Source of the DNA: Limnomonas spitsbergensis
Lineage: Eukaryota > Chlorophyta > Chlorophyceae > Chlamydomonadales
Direction of reading: 5' to 3'
Assembly (NCBI GenBank): GCA_037349105.1
Contig: JAYJMM010000041.1
Coordinates: forward strand, 5,640,501 to 5,704,500
Length of the DNA stretch: 64,000 nucleotides
Below, one piece after another: positions 1-10,364 of this stretch. Numbering within the stretch: position 1 is the first letter of the stretch; each line of letters starts with the position of its first letter. Position numbers and translations under genes: made by a program. Below the pieces are notes generated by a model. That model saw only the letters and a list, made by a program, of their open reading frames with translations, did not search any database and was not told the DNA's origin.

Positions 1-111
1 GTCATGCTGTCATGCGGTCATGCAGTCATGCGGTCATGCGGTCATGCGGTCATGCGGTCATGCGGTCATGTGGTCATGAGGTCCTGCGGTCCTGCGGTCA
101 TGCATTCATGC
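1..111. repeat. GTCATG octamer microsatellite (left copy)
   Basis: About thirteen copies of an 8-bp unit, GGTCATGC with variants. It continues past the left edge and belongs to the same family as the large array at 2393-3237. It lies downstream (minus sense) of exon 5 of paralogue A. Confidence 0.9.
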
Positions 112-294
112 GCGGCATGGTCATGCACGACACCGAGGTCGGAGAATCAGGCAGACTTCCTATATGACTTGAGGAGGCGCATGATTGTAATGTTCCTCAA
201 TCCTCACACTTCCTCACAATACAACCAACGAGACGTGTAGGCCAGGGCACCAGACAGAGGAACGTCAGTCATGCAGGGATTAACATAACTCACC
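112..294 (-). repeat. Duplicated block, copy 1 (matches 3238-3425)
   Basis: About 183 bp nearly identical to 3238-3425 and in the same orientation. In minus sense each copy starts at a GCGATG|GTGAGTTATG splice-donor sequence and runs into a GTCATG array. This marks a breakpoint of a roughly 3.1-kb tandem duplication inside the gene. Confidence 0.88.
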
Positions 295-3200
295 ATCGCA
301 AAGTTTGGGGCCTCCGTAGCGATGCGGATAGCAGGCGCAGGTGCAGGAGTAGCAGCAGCAGGAGCAGGGGCTGGAGTAGCAGGGGCTGGAGTAGCAGGGG
401 CGGGAGTAGCAGCAGCAGAGGCAGCAGCAGGAGCAGGAGCAGGAGCAGAAGCAGGAAGATCAGAAACAGAGCCTCTTACATGCACCTCTGCTGTGTGGTG
501 CGGGTCAGGTGCACCGCACTGCAGCTTGTGCGCCTCCTCCCCACCAGCCTTGGCCAGGTCCTCAATCTCATCCCCAGAGAACACGTTGCCCACATCCTCA
601 TCGAGAGCAATGGCAGCAGCAGGAGCAGCAGCAGCAGCGTCAAGAACAGCGTCTTTGACAGCAGAGGGTGAGCCTATGCCACGAGGCGCTGCAGAGGGAG
701 CATTGAAGAAAAAGGCGAAGACCTCGCAGGGGTCCTCCTCCTTCTCCTCCCCCAACACTTGGATCTCATCACTATCCCCATCGTCAGCAATGGTCGCAGC
801 AGCAGCAGCCGGTTTGACAGCAGCCTGGGAGGTGCTGCCATAAGGCTCTGCAGAGGGCGGTCCGGCTGGATTTTGAGCAGCATCTGCAACCTCGTCAGAC
901 CTAGCTTTCAGTGGTACACGTGATGGGGGGCACTCCTTCCCAGTCGTCACAGCGGACGCTAGTTCAGCCGGGGAGGCCTCAGTCGAGGACCGCCCCTTCC
1001 CGCCCCGACCCTTCCCATGCGCGCCACTCCCTCCACATACCTTCTGTGCATGCCAAACTTTTGGACGCTTCCGCTTGCAGCCGGAAGCTACCACACAAAC
1101 CGGCGGGCTAACGGTCGGCACCGCCGCCTGGTCAGCACCCGGCTGGCTGCTGGGTGTCTCGGTTGTCCCGCTGCCTTTCCCTCCGCATGGCTTCTCCACG
1201 TGAGGAGCTTTTGACTGCTTCCGCTTGCAGCCGGAAGCTCCCGCGCAAACCGGCGGGCTGACGGTCGGCACCGCCACCTGGTCGACAGGGGGCTCACTGC
1301 TGAGCGCCTTAGGTGTCAGGCTGGTCCTAGGCGGCGGCCGTGCCTTGAGCTTCGCGGCCACTGCTCCAGCGGCAGCAGGGCGGCATTGCTTGCAGAGGAA
1401 GTCACCTCCCCCCTGCTTGGCCCCCTCCATGGCATCCAGGCAAGAAGAGTGGGCTGCATAGTCATTACACCCGTCACAAACCTGCGGCAGGGTCAATATC
1501 CGGGCTTCATGTTCGGGCTCACGGCCTTCATATCATGTCAAGCGCTCAGGATGTGGTATGATGGGGTCAAGGATCCTGTGACACATTTTTGGGGGAGTTT
1601 CCATCAACATGCCAGGCCTGATGCCAGGCTGTAGGACTAGAGGCATGACTAAAAAACATAAGGCAAGCCCAGGCTCTTCTCCAACCAGTTGCGATATTTT
1701 AAGCGAGCTCCAGGTTGACTCATGCGGCACCTCGGCCGGCGGCCAGTTTCTGGCAGCCACTTTCCCTGGCACACAGCCGGCGGCCAGTTTCTGTAGGCTA
1801 GTTTCCCCGACCCACAGCCAGCAACCAGTTTCTGAAGGCTAGTTTCCCCGACCCACAGCCAGCAACCAGTTTCCTTGGCCTTCAGCCGGCGGCCAGTGTC
1901 CCTGGCCTACGGCCGACAGCTAGTTTCCCTGGCCTACAGCCAGCAGCCAGTTTCCCTGGGCGCTCGACGTAGGCCAATTTCCCCGGCCTACAGCCAGCGG
2001 CCAGCTGCCCTGGCCGGCGGCCAGTTTCCCTGGCCGCTCGGCTGCCAGCTTCCCCGGCCTACAGCCAGCAGCTAGTTTCCCTGTCCGGCGGCTAGTTTCC
2101 TCGGCCTAGAGCCGGCAGTTTCCCCAGCCTACAGCCAGCAGCTTCCCTGGACGCTCGACGTAAGCCACTCATGATTCCATTCCCATCAGCCCAGTGGTGG
2201 TCGCTTGCCCACACGCCCCTGAGACGTAGTGGCCTGGTGCGCGTTAAAAGCAACGCTACCGATCAGCTGCTGTCTGAGCAACAAGCGTAGGCGTCGGCTG
2301 AGCCAAGGGAAGCGGGTCAAACCTGATCCAGGATCACGATGTCATGCATAGCACTGACTTCAGAGGATCACAATGTCATGCCCGGTCATGAGCGGCAATG
2401 AGGTCATGCGCGGCATGGTCATGCGGTCATGCGGTCATGCGGTCATGCAGTCATGCATTCATGTGGTCATGCGGTCATGCGGTCATGCGGTCATGCGGTC
2501 ATGCAGTCATGCGGACATGAGGTCATGCGGTCATGCTGTCATAAGGTCATGAGGTCATGCAGTCGCAGTCATGCAGTCATGAGGTCATGCGGTCATATGG
2601 TCATGCAGTCATGCGGTCATGCGGTTATGCGGTCATGAGGTCATTCAGTCATGAGGTCATAAGGTCATGAGGTCATGCAGTCATGAGGTCATACGGTCAT
2701 GCGGTCATGCGGTCATGAGGTCATGCAGTCATGAGGTCATAAGGTCATGAGGTCATGCAGTCATGAGGTCATAAGGTCATGCAGTCATGCAGTCATGCGG
2801 TCATAAGGTCATAAGGTCATGAGGTCCTACAGTCATGCGGTCATGCAGTCATGCGGTCATGCGGTCATGAGGTCATGCAGTCATAGTCATGCAGTCATGC
2901 AATCATGCGGTCATCCGGTCATGCGGTCATGCGGTCATGTGGTCATGAGGTCATGCGGTCATGCGGTCATGTGGTCATGCGGTCATGCGGTCATGCGGTC
3001 ATGCGGTCATACATGTCATGCGGTCATACATGCCATGCGGTCATACAGTCATGCGGTCATACAGTCATACAGTCATACAGTCATACAGTCATACAGCCAT
3101 ACAGTCATACAGTCATACAGTCATACAGTCATGCGGTCATACATGTCATGCGGTCATACATGTCATGCGGTCATACAGTCATGCGGTCATGCGGTCATGT

Positions 3201-5862
3201 GGTCATGAGGTCATGCGGTCATGCGGCATGCGCGGCATGCGCGGCATGGTCATGCACGACACCGAGGTCGGAGGATCAGGCAGACTTTCTATATGACTTG
3301 AGGAGGCGCATGATTGTAATGTTCCTCAATCCTTACACTTCCTCACACTACAACCAACGAGACGTGTAGGCCAGGGCACCAGACAGAGGTACGTCAGTCA
3401 TGCAGGGATTAACATAACTCACCATCGCATCAGAAGTAGCTCCATGGCATACTAAATGCACCATGAACCTCATGCTGTCACGCATTGTGCAGCTAACTCA
3501 CTATCGTGTCAGGAATACCCCCATGGTGCACCATGCACGCCATGCACATTGCAGCGAATTCATGACCATGTGAGGAGTAGCCCCATGATCCACCATATAC
3601 CATTCACACCATTCAGTGGACTCACCAGCAGGGGCGACAGGCCAGTAGTAGAACCATCGCACTCGCAGCTGCAGGTCAGACAAAAGCAGGTGGGATTGGG
3701 AGGGAGAGGGCACGCTCAGTTCACACAAGATACGAGATTTCTTAACTACAATCAGGCAGCAAGAGGGCGTATCAGTATTCATACGATGCAAGTATTTCCA
3801 ACAGGCCGAGCACGCCTATGGCTGAGCTCTCCAGCCGGGATGGAACTGCAGCCTCCCATGCTCAAAGCAACTCTCTCGAGTAGTAAACAGCATTCAAAGC
3901 TACATCCATTGCAGGCATGTGTGTACGCCCATGCGCGCATGGCATGGGCGCATGACTTGTGTGTACGCCCATGCGCGCAGGCATGTGTGTACGCCCATGC
4001 GCGCATGACTTGTGTGTACGCCCATGCGCGCAGGCATGTGTGTACGTCCATGCGCGCATGGCTTATCCCATACTGGAGGGCGTTGTCTTGCACTGCGCCT
4101 TATGTGGCTAGGCAAAATTACAAGTGAATGAAAACCAAACACAAATTAACTACGCCGTGAACAGTGTGAGAAATTGAAGAGGATGGTGAGCTTGCCTGAT
4201 CCGTGTTAGGCGTGCTTGCATAGATACTATTTTTCTTGCTTTGCCACAGTCCATAGCCAGCAGCACAAGCAGGCTGAACAGCATCTATTTACGTGCCAGC
4301 AGTTTTCTTTTTTCGGCTACAAGGCCACCCTTGGCAACCCGCCGCATGGCCGCCAAAGGCCAGATGGGGACCAAACCTGGACTGACCTACGGCCGGCGGC
4401 CCAACCAGCATGGCTGGCCACGTCTGGTGATTTCAGCCAGAGGCCGGAGTGTAGCTGACATGCTGGTGAGACATACTAAAAGAAGCACCGCGTGCTCGAA
4501 AGCCACCATCCGTCAAGATATCTGGCCCCTTCTCTAAGTATCATCCATCAAGACATCGGACCCTTCTATAAGTTTCATCCCTGTTAATAGGTACCAGGTA
4601 CGAGATCTTCTCGAAGCACGATCTCTGGAGAGATCTCCAAGCCCATTCGCTGCGGACCTCTCCCCTCAAGAAAGCCCAGCGGCCCCATACCATTTCCATG
4701 GAGCAATGCCCAAAGGCTCGCAGGAGGTTAGAAAGAAGAAGTCCTGCAGCGACATGCTGAGCTCGGTCAGGTAGGTGTTTCGGGTGGGCCGATGGTTTTT
4801 GGAGCCGTTGTGCTTCTCCCAACCACTCAGGAAAAACTCCCTCTTCCCCTCGCAGGCCTTGCAGCAGCACAGCACTTTGATGACCGCGTTCTTGCTACTG
4901 GGCACGGGCGCCTTGCGTTTGTCAGATCCATCCTGATTGGGTTCCGGAGCAGGCGGAGGCAGCGTGTGCAGGGTGCCCATGTGTTGAGTACCTCGGCAAT
5001 TCATTGTGATGGGCTGGTTGTGAAGGACTCCCGTTGCAAGGCAGGCCTGCAAACCGCGGCAGGCAAGCATCACGTGACAGCCAGCAACATGCAAAAGCAT
5101 CATGCGACATGCAAGCATCATGCAACAGCCAGCAACATACAAGCAACACGCAACAGCCTGCAACGTACAAGCATCATGCAACTTACAAGCATTATGCAAC
5201 AGCCTGCAACGTACAAGCATCATGCAACAGACAGCAACACGCACGATTCAGAACCAAGCAGCGGCCAGAAAATGCAACAGGCAGCAACGAGAAACAGGCC
5301 AATTCATTGATCTAGCCGAGTCCGCTACCACTCGGGATGGGCACTTCTGGCACTAGGGCAAGTGATCTCAGATAATTGAGCCTGGCATATTATAATAACA
5401 AGGATGACAGGCACAAGGGTCACAAATTCATAAATAGTTGTAGGGGGGCCGCACAGGCACAGGGGGGTCACACATGGCCACATGGGCACAGGGGTCACAC
5501 ATGGGCAGAGGGGGATCACACATGGACACAAGGGTCACGCATGAATCAATGGATTGCAGCCCACTGCTCTCCTGGCTGTTCCTTACCCGGATGCCTTTGG
5601 CTAGGTTGGCAGGGTAGCCTTTATCTTCGTCATTCAAACGGAGATCCTTGCCCCTGAATTGAGGTGACAGGTTGAAGATATCAGGGATCCAGTGCATCCC
5701 TGTTGCTGATCTGGACGTGCAGCCTCACCCCAGCTTCTCCTTCGCTTGCCGCGCCAATTCGACCCGAGCGGATCTTAGATGCAAGGGCAGACCTCTCACG
5801 TACTGTTTGCAATAATTTGCAATGTATGGGAGTTCCGTTCCCGTGGGTACGTACCCCTCCAT
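294..5862 (-). CDS. TDBD + PHD-finger protein, paralogue A (3' end outside window)
   Basis: Five visible exons on the minus strand: 5862-5729, 5653-5587, 5046-4691, 3668-3626 and 1481-294. Junction phases are 2, 0, 2 and 0, and all joins are in frame, giving 596 codons before the exon 5 donor (ATG|GTGAGT). Exon 3 carries a Cys-rich segment (VLCCCKAC...FSGWEKH...SLQDFF) resembling the Tify-domain-binding (TDBD)/SAND-like module found before PHD fingers in plant chromatin proteins. Exons 3-5 together build a C4HC3 PHD finger: C186, C189, C202, C205, H211, C214, C230, C233. One Cys codon is split over the exon 3/4 junction. The long low-complexity Ala/Pro/Ser tail is typical of a nuclear regulator. 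PHD fingers usually read histone H3 tails; that role is inferred here. The start ATG at 5862 is supported by the matching start of paralogue B. The C-terminus lies left of the window. Confidence 0.82.
1734..2165. repeat. About 30-bp degenerate minisatellite
   Basis: Repeats built on CAGCCGGCGGCCAGTTTCC-like units separated by CCTGGCCTACAG. They lie in intron 4 of TDBD-PHD paralogue A. Confidence 0.8.
2393..3237. repeat. GTCATG octamer microsatellite (main array)
   Basis: About 100 copies of GGTCATGC with AGTCATGC, GGTCATGA and GGTCATAC variants, grading into a CAGTCATA subfamily near 3050-3130. It lies in intron 4 of paralogue A. Because the unit is 8 bp, all three frames read the same pseudo-peptide (MRSCGHAV), so open frames here are artefacts. 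Confidence 0.95.
3238..3425 (-). repeat. Duplicated block, copy 2 (matches 112-294)
   Basis: Second copy of the block at 112-294. Next to it, at 3426-3452 in minus sense, is a pseudo-copy of the PHD exon 4 type found in paralogue B (CHGATS-coding), followed by a donor-like GTGAGT. Confidence 0.88.
3905..4062. repeat. 22-27-bp minisatellite with ACGCCCATGCGCGCA core
   Basis: Tandem units of TGTGTACGCCCATGCGCGCA alternating with GGCATG/ACT linkers. It lies in intron 3 of paralogue A. Confidence 0.85.
5071..5246. repeat. Intron 2 minisatellite of paralogue A (GCATCATGCAACAG type)
   Basis: Tandem CAAGCATCATGCAACAGCC-like units. Read on the minus strand they match the TGATGCTTGTCTGTTGCA array in intron 2 of paralogue B (48225-48775), so the array existed before the two genes separated. 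Confidence 0.8.
5450..5546. repeat. Short CACAGGGGTCACACATG minisatellite
   Basis: Four to five units of CACAGGGGTCACACATGG. It is the counterpart of the larger array at 47865-48165 in paralogue B, at the same intron 2 position just inside the exon 2 donor. Confidence 0.78.
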
Positions 5863-6314
5863 GAAATAAATATCGAGGATATATTACGGTACTAGGATAT
5901 CGCGTTCTGGTTGTTGTTTCTTTTCCTCTTTCCTAACGTTAAGAATCGTTGCGTCGATGCATTTCAAACGTTCGCTGTGGCTGAACCTTAAGGCTGATCT
6001 AGACAGGGGGACCCCTGGATCTAGAGATCTTTCGGCGTCCCCAAACTTGCGTCCCGAGCGGTGGCCCTGAGCACCCGAGCACCGGTTCCGCGGTAGCGGT
6101 TCGGGTGGCGGTCACCGGGTGGCGGTTGGTTGGGCGTCCGTCTTTTCCAACATCAGCCCCCTATTGTTGCCCCCCCCTCCGGCCTTCACTTTCTCCCCAC
6201 CTTAAGTAAGTCTCCACCCTCGTAGGCGTCAGTCAGTTTGCTAGTCAGAAAGTCTACCACGTGAAGTTTCTACTAAAAGTGCATGGCCATGTTCATTTGT
6301 AGTGTACATTACCG
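5863..6314. other. Intergenic, upstream of paralogue A
   Basis: No gene seen. It contains the presumed promoter of the minus-strand TDBD-PHD gene and a GGTGGCGGT-rich stretch near 6080-6130. It ends at the left terminal inverted repeat of the 6.3-kb element. Confidence 0.5.
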
Positions 6315-6346
6315 GTACCGTAGTCACGGACGTGTTTCGTTATTTT
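6315..6346 (+). repeat. Left terminal inverted repeat (32 bp)
   Basis: Begins GTACCGTAGTCACGG and ends CGTTATTTT. It is identical over 32 of 32 bases to the reverse complement of 12606-12637. Confidence 0.92.
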
Positions 6347-6839
6347 CGAATTTCGTTGTTGCTTAAGAAAGCAAATTGATTTATCGCTGACCTTTTCGTT
6401 TTTTTGATTCGTTGCCCCTTAAGAAATGCACAAATTTTGGTTCGTGTACCCTTAAAAACGCCTCATTCCGTGGTAGAATGGACTGTAAGTGTGTTGAGTT
6501 CAGTTCTTAGGACTCCAAGCTCGTTTGGGTATTGCTACGCAGCGAGGAGGGACTGGTAACAACCCAAACCGTCCACACATCGCCACACCGGTACCGTACA
6601 GATGCACGCGCAACATCTACACCGCGACCAGTTTACCTACAGTAACAACGGCACTGCGCAACCTCGTTTTACGTCGTTACAAGTACCGGTGCTAGCTGCA
6701 TGTACCATACATTACCGGTGCAAGCTGCAGGTGAATCACCGGTGCAGCTTTACCGGCAGCTACAGCCCAACCTGGAGCATGCATGGTGCCCGCAGCATGA
6801 TACCGGTACATGCAGCATGGATTTACCGCTGCTGTCCAG
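6347..6839. other. Left subterminal region of the element
   Basis: Non-coding. It has TTCGTT and CTTAAGAAA-type short repeats up to about 6470, then many scattered ACCGGT palindromes between 6590 and 6810 (for example TTACCGGTGCAAGCTGCAGG). These could be binding sites for an element-encoded protein; that is inference. Confidence 0.5.
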
Positions 6840-8070
6840 ATCCATACTCAGGTGCGCTCTGCATGGGCATGCCGAAGACTGGCCTGGTGTTATCCCAATC
6901 AGTGTAGTGCAATAATACCTGTGCAGTTGTTATCAACGCCGTAGCCTCATGCATGCCCAACCAGGAGATTGCATGATACCCACACAAATGATGTCAGTAG
7001 CATTGAGCTGACGCTGCGGCACGTATCCATACTCAAATGTGCGTAATGGGGGCAACCGGAGGTAGTAGGCCGATCCATGCGTCATCCCAATCAGTGCAGG
7101 TGTCACACCAGTGCTACTGCTAGCCTTGGGCCCAACCAGGGGAATGCAAGGTACCCACATCATGTTATCATTAGCATTGAGCTGTCGCTGCGGCACGGCT
7201 CAATTATCAAATGCGCGCTGCGGGGGCATCCGGCCGTAGGCTGGTCTGTGTGGTCCCAATCAGTGCAGGTGTCACACCAGTGCAACTGCTAGCCTTGGGC
7301 CCAACCAGGGGAATGCAAGATCATACCCACATTATATTATCATTAGCATTGAGCTTCCGCTGCGGCACGGCTCCATTCTCAAATGCGCGTTGCGGGGGCA
7401 TCCGGCCGTAGGCTGGTCTGGGTGTGGTCCCAATCAGTGCAGAGTCACACCAATGCAACTGCAAGCCTTGGGCCCAACCAGGAGAATGCATGATACCCAC
7501 ATTATATTATCATTAGCAATGAGCTGCCGCTGTGGCACGGCTCCATTCTCAAATGCGCGTTGCGGGGGCATCCGGCCGTAGGCTGGTCTGGGTGTGGTCC
7601 CAATCAGTGCAGAGTCACACCAATGCAACTGCAAGCCTTGGGCCCAACCAGGAGAATGCATGATACCCACATTATATTATCATTAGCATTGAGCTGCCGC
7701 TGCGGCAGGGCTCCATTCTCAAATGCGCGTTGCGGGGGCATCCGGCCGTAGGCTGGTCTGGGTGTGGTCCCAATCAGTGCAGACACACCAATGCAACTGC
7801 AAGCCTTGGGCCCAACCAGGAGAATGCATGATACCTACATCATATTATCATTAGCATTGAGCTGCCGCTGTGGCACGGCTCCATTCTCAAATGCGCGTTG
7901 CGGGGGCATCCGGCCATAGGCTGGTCTGGGTGTGGTCCCAATCAGTGCAGAGTCACACCAATACAACTGCAAGCCTTGGGCACAACCAGGGTAATGCAAG
8001 ATCATACCCACATTATATTATCATTACCATTGAGCTGCCGCTGCGGCACGGCTCCATTCTCAAATCCTGC
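6840..8070. repeat. 170-bp satellite, about 7 copies
   Basis: The marker CCCAATCAGTGCAG recurs at about 6896, 7088, 7257, 7431, 7601, 7771 and 7939, a spacing near 170 bp (168-192). Copies in the middle are almost identical and outer copies diverge, as expected from unequal exchange. The final copy is truncated near 8066. Confidence 0.93.
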
Positions 8071-8282
8071 TATTGAACACAGGTTTGCGGCCGCCTACCG
8101 TGCATAGTTTCAGCCTATGGTACGGCGGGTGTTGTGCTGGAGCAGGCCTGGGGCTGCACTAGTCGAAGGGAGTGTGCTTGCCTACGCACAAACTTCAGGC
8201 TGCGGCTCGGCTGACCCTAGAGGACGGCACAGCGGTCAGCCCCTTGTGTTTGTCTCGCTCCCTTAAGTTAGGCGCCCACGCG

Positions 8283-9880
8283 GCCGAGCCTTTTTGGCTG
8301 GAAGACAGGTTGTAATTAATGCATTAAGAAACCTTGGCCGGAAAGCTGTTAAGCTACTCGATTGTTTTGCACATCCGCTTTCAGTCAATTTACTTAATGT
8401 TTAGGCTTGTAAGGCTACCGGCCTAAGTGGAACAGCAGTATGGTCTAGGGCATCTGGATGGAAGACAAGTTGTAATTGAATGCATTACGAAACCCTGGCT
8501 GGAAAGCTGTAAAGCTACTCGATTGTTTTGCACATCTGCTTTCAGTCAATTCACTTTATGTTTAGGCTTGTTAGCCTACTAGCCTGAGCGGATCAGCAGT
8601 ATGGTTTAGGGCATCTGGCTGGAAGACAAGTTGTTATTGAATACATTACGAAACCCTGGCTGGAAAGCTGCTTGATTGTTTTGCACATCCACTCTCAGTC
8701 GATTCTCTTTCTGCTTGGGCTTGTTAGGCTATTGGCCTGAATGGATCAGCAGTATGGCCTCGGGCATCTGGCTGTAAGGCAGGTTATTATTGAATACTGG
8801 TACATTAAGAAACCCTGGCTGAAAAGCTGCTGGATTGTTTTGCACATCCACTCTCAGTCGATTCTCTTTCTGCTTGGGCTTGTTAGGCTATTGGCCTGAA
8901 TGGATCAGCAGTATGGCCTCGGGCATCTGGCTGTTAGACAGGTTGTTATGAATACCGGTACATTAAGAAACCCTGGCTGAAAAGCTGCTGGATTGTTTTG
9001 CACATCCACTCTCAGTCGATTCTCTTTCTGCTTGGGCTTGTTAGGCTATTGGCCTGAATGGATCAGCAGTATTGCCTCGGGCATCTGGCTGTTAGACAGG
9101 TTGTTATGAATACCAGTACATTACGAAACCCTGGCTGAAAAGCTGCTTGATTGTTTTGCACATCCACTCTCAGTCGATTCTCTTTCTGCTTGGGCTTGTT
9201 AGGCTATTGGCCTGAATGGATCAGCAGTATGGCCTCGGGCATCTGGCTGTTAGACAGGTTGTTATGAATACCGGTACATTACGAAACCCTGGCTGAAAAG
9301 CTGCTGGATTGTTTTGCACATCCACTCTCAGTCGATTCTCTTTCTGCTTGGGCTTGTTAGGCTATTGGCCTGAATGGATCAGCAGTATGGCCTCGGGCAT
9401 CTGGCTGTAAGGCAGGTTGTTATGAATACCGGTACATTACGAAACCCTGGCTGAAAAGCTGCTGGATTGTTTTGCACATCCACTCTCAGTCGATTCTCTT
9501 TCTGCTTGGGCTTGTTAGGCTATTGGCCTGAATGGATCAGCAGTATGGCCTCGGGCATCTGGCTGTTAGACAGGTTGTTATGAATACCGGTACATTACGA
9601 AACCCTGGCTGAAAAGCTGCTGGATTGTTTTGCACATCCACTCTCAGTCGATTCTCTCTCTGCTTGGGCTTGTTAGGCTATTGGCCTGAATGGAACAGCA
9701 GTATGGCCTCGGGCATCTGGCTGTTAGACAGGTTGTTATGAATACTGGTACATTACGAAACCCTGGCTGGAAAGCTGCTGTTTTGCACATCCACTCTCAG
9801 TCGATTCTCTTTCTGCTTGGGCTTGTTAGGCTATTGGCCTGAGTGGAACAGCAGTATGGCATCTGGTTGTAGGGCAACTA
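8283..9880. repeat. 158-bp satellite, about 10 copies
   Basis: The marker CCTGAATGGATCAGCAG recurs at about 8739, 8898, 9056, 9214, 9372, 9530 and 9688. That is a strict 158-159-bp period, with older, longer copies (about 165-170 bp) to the left. Central copies differ by only a few bases. It is unrelated in sequence to the neighbouring 170-bp satellite. Confidence 0.93.
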
Positions 9881-10364
9881 GCTGTAAGAGGGCTTATCGA
9901 CCTGAGTTCATGAGCACTGCTCATCTAGGTTGTTGGCTGTTCAGTCGGATGTCACTGATTGAATTAAGAACCTATGGCTAGAACATATGGCTACGTGTCA
10001 TGTGTTGCCTTCAGTGCCCTTTCTTAATTCCCATCGCCTCCACAGCTCATTAATTCCTTCTGTTCATGTCCATGCTTCTGGCCCATTGACATGACTTCAT
10101 GTGCACTACACCGCTGGGTTGTTAGCTGTGTAACATCGATATCACAATGACATGCCGTTCAACCATACCAAAACACTAGAAAATTCATATATACCGTATT
10201 CACACAACACTAGAAGGTTAACAGAATTGTTCAACCATAACTGAACACTAGAAGGTTGACACAATTGTTCAAAAACGACTAAGCACTACAGCATTAACAA
10301 AATTGATCAACTCAGTGCCGGCACAAAAATGAACACCAGAATATCATCACAACAACTAACAGAC
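9881..10364. other. Non-coding spacer inside the element
   Basis: No gene seen. It contains three short degenerate repeats of a CAACCATACCAAAACACTAGAA-type motif between about 10155 and 10340, just downstream of the minus-strand gene, where its 3' end would lie. Confidence 0.5.

Noticed and set aside
2393..3370. Long open frames reading MRSCGHAV repeats
   Set aside because: They are translations of an 8-bp microsatellite that stays open in several frames inside an intron; there is no codon or domain signal.
8283..9880. CRISPR-like array
   Set aside because: Units are contiguous 158-bp tandem repeats without distinct spacers, in a eukaryotic genome.
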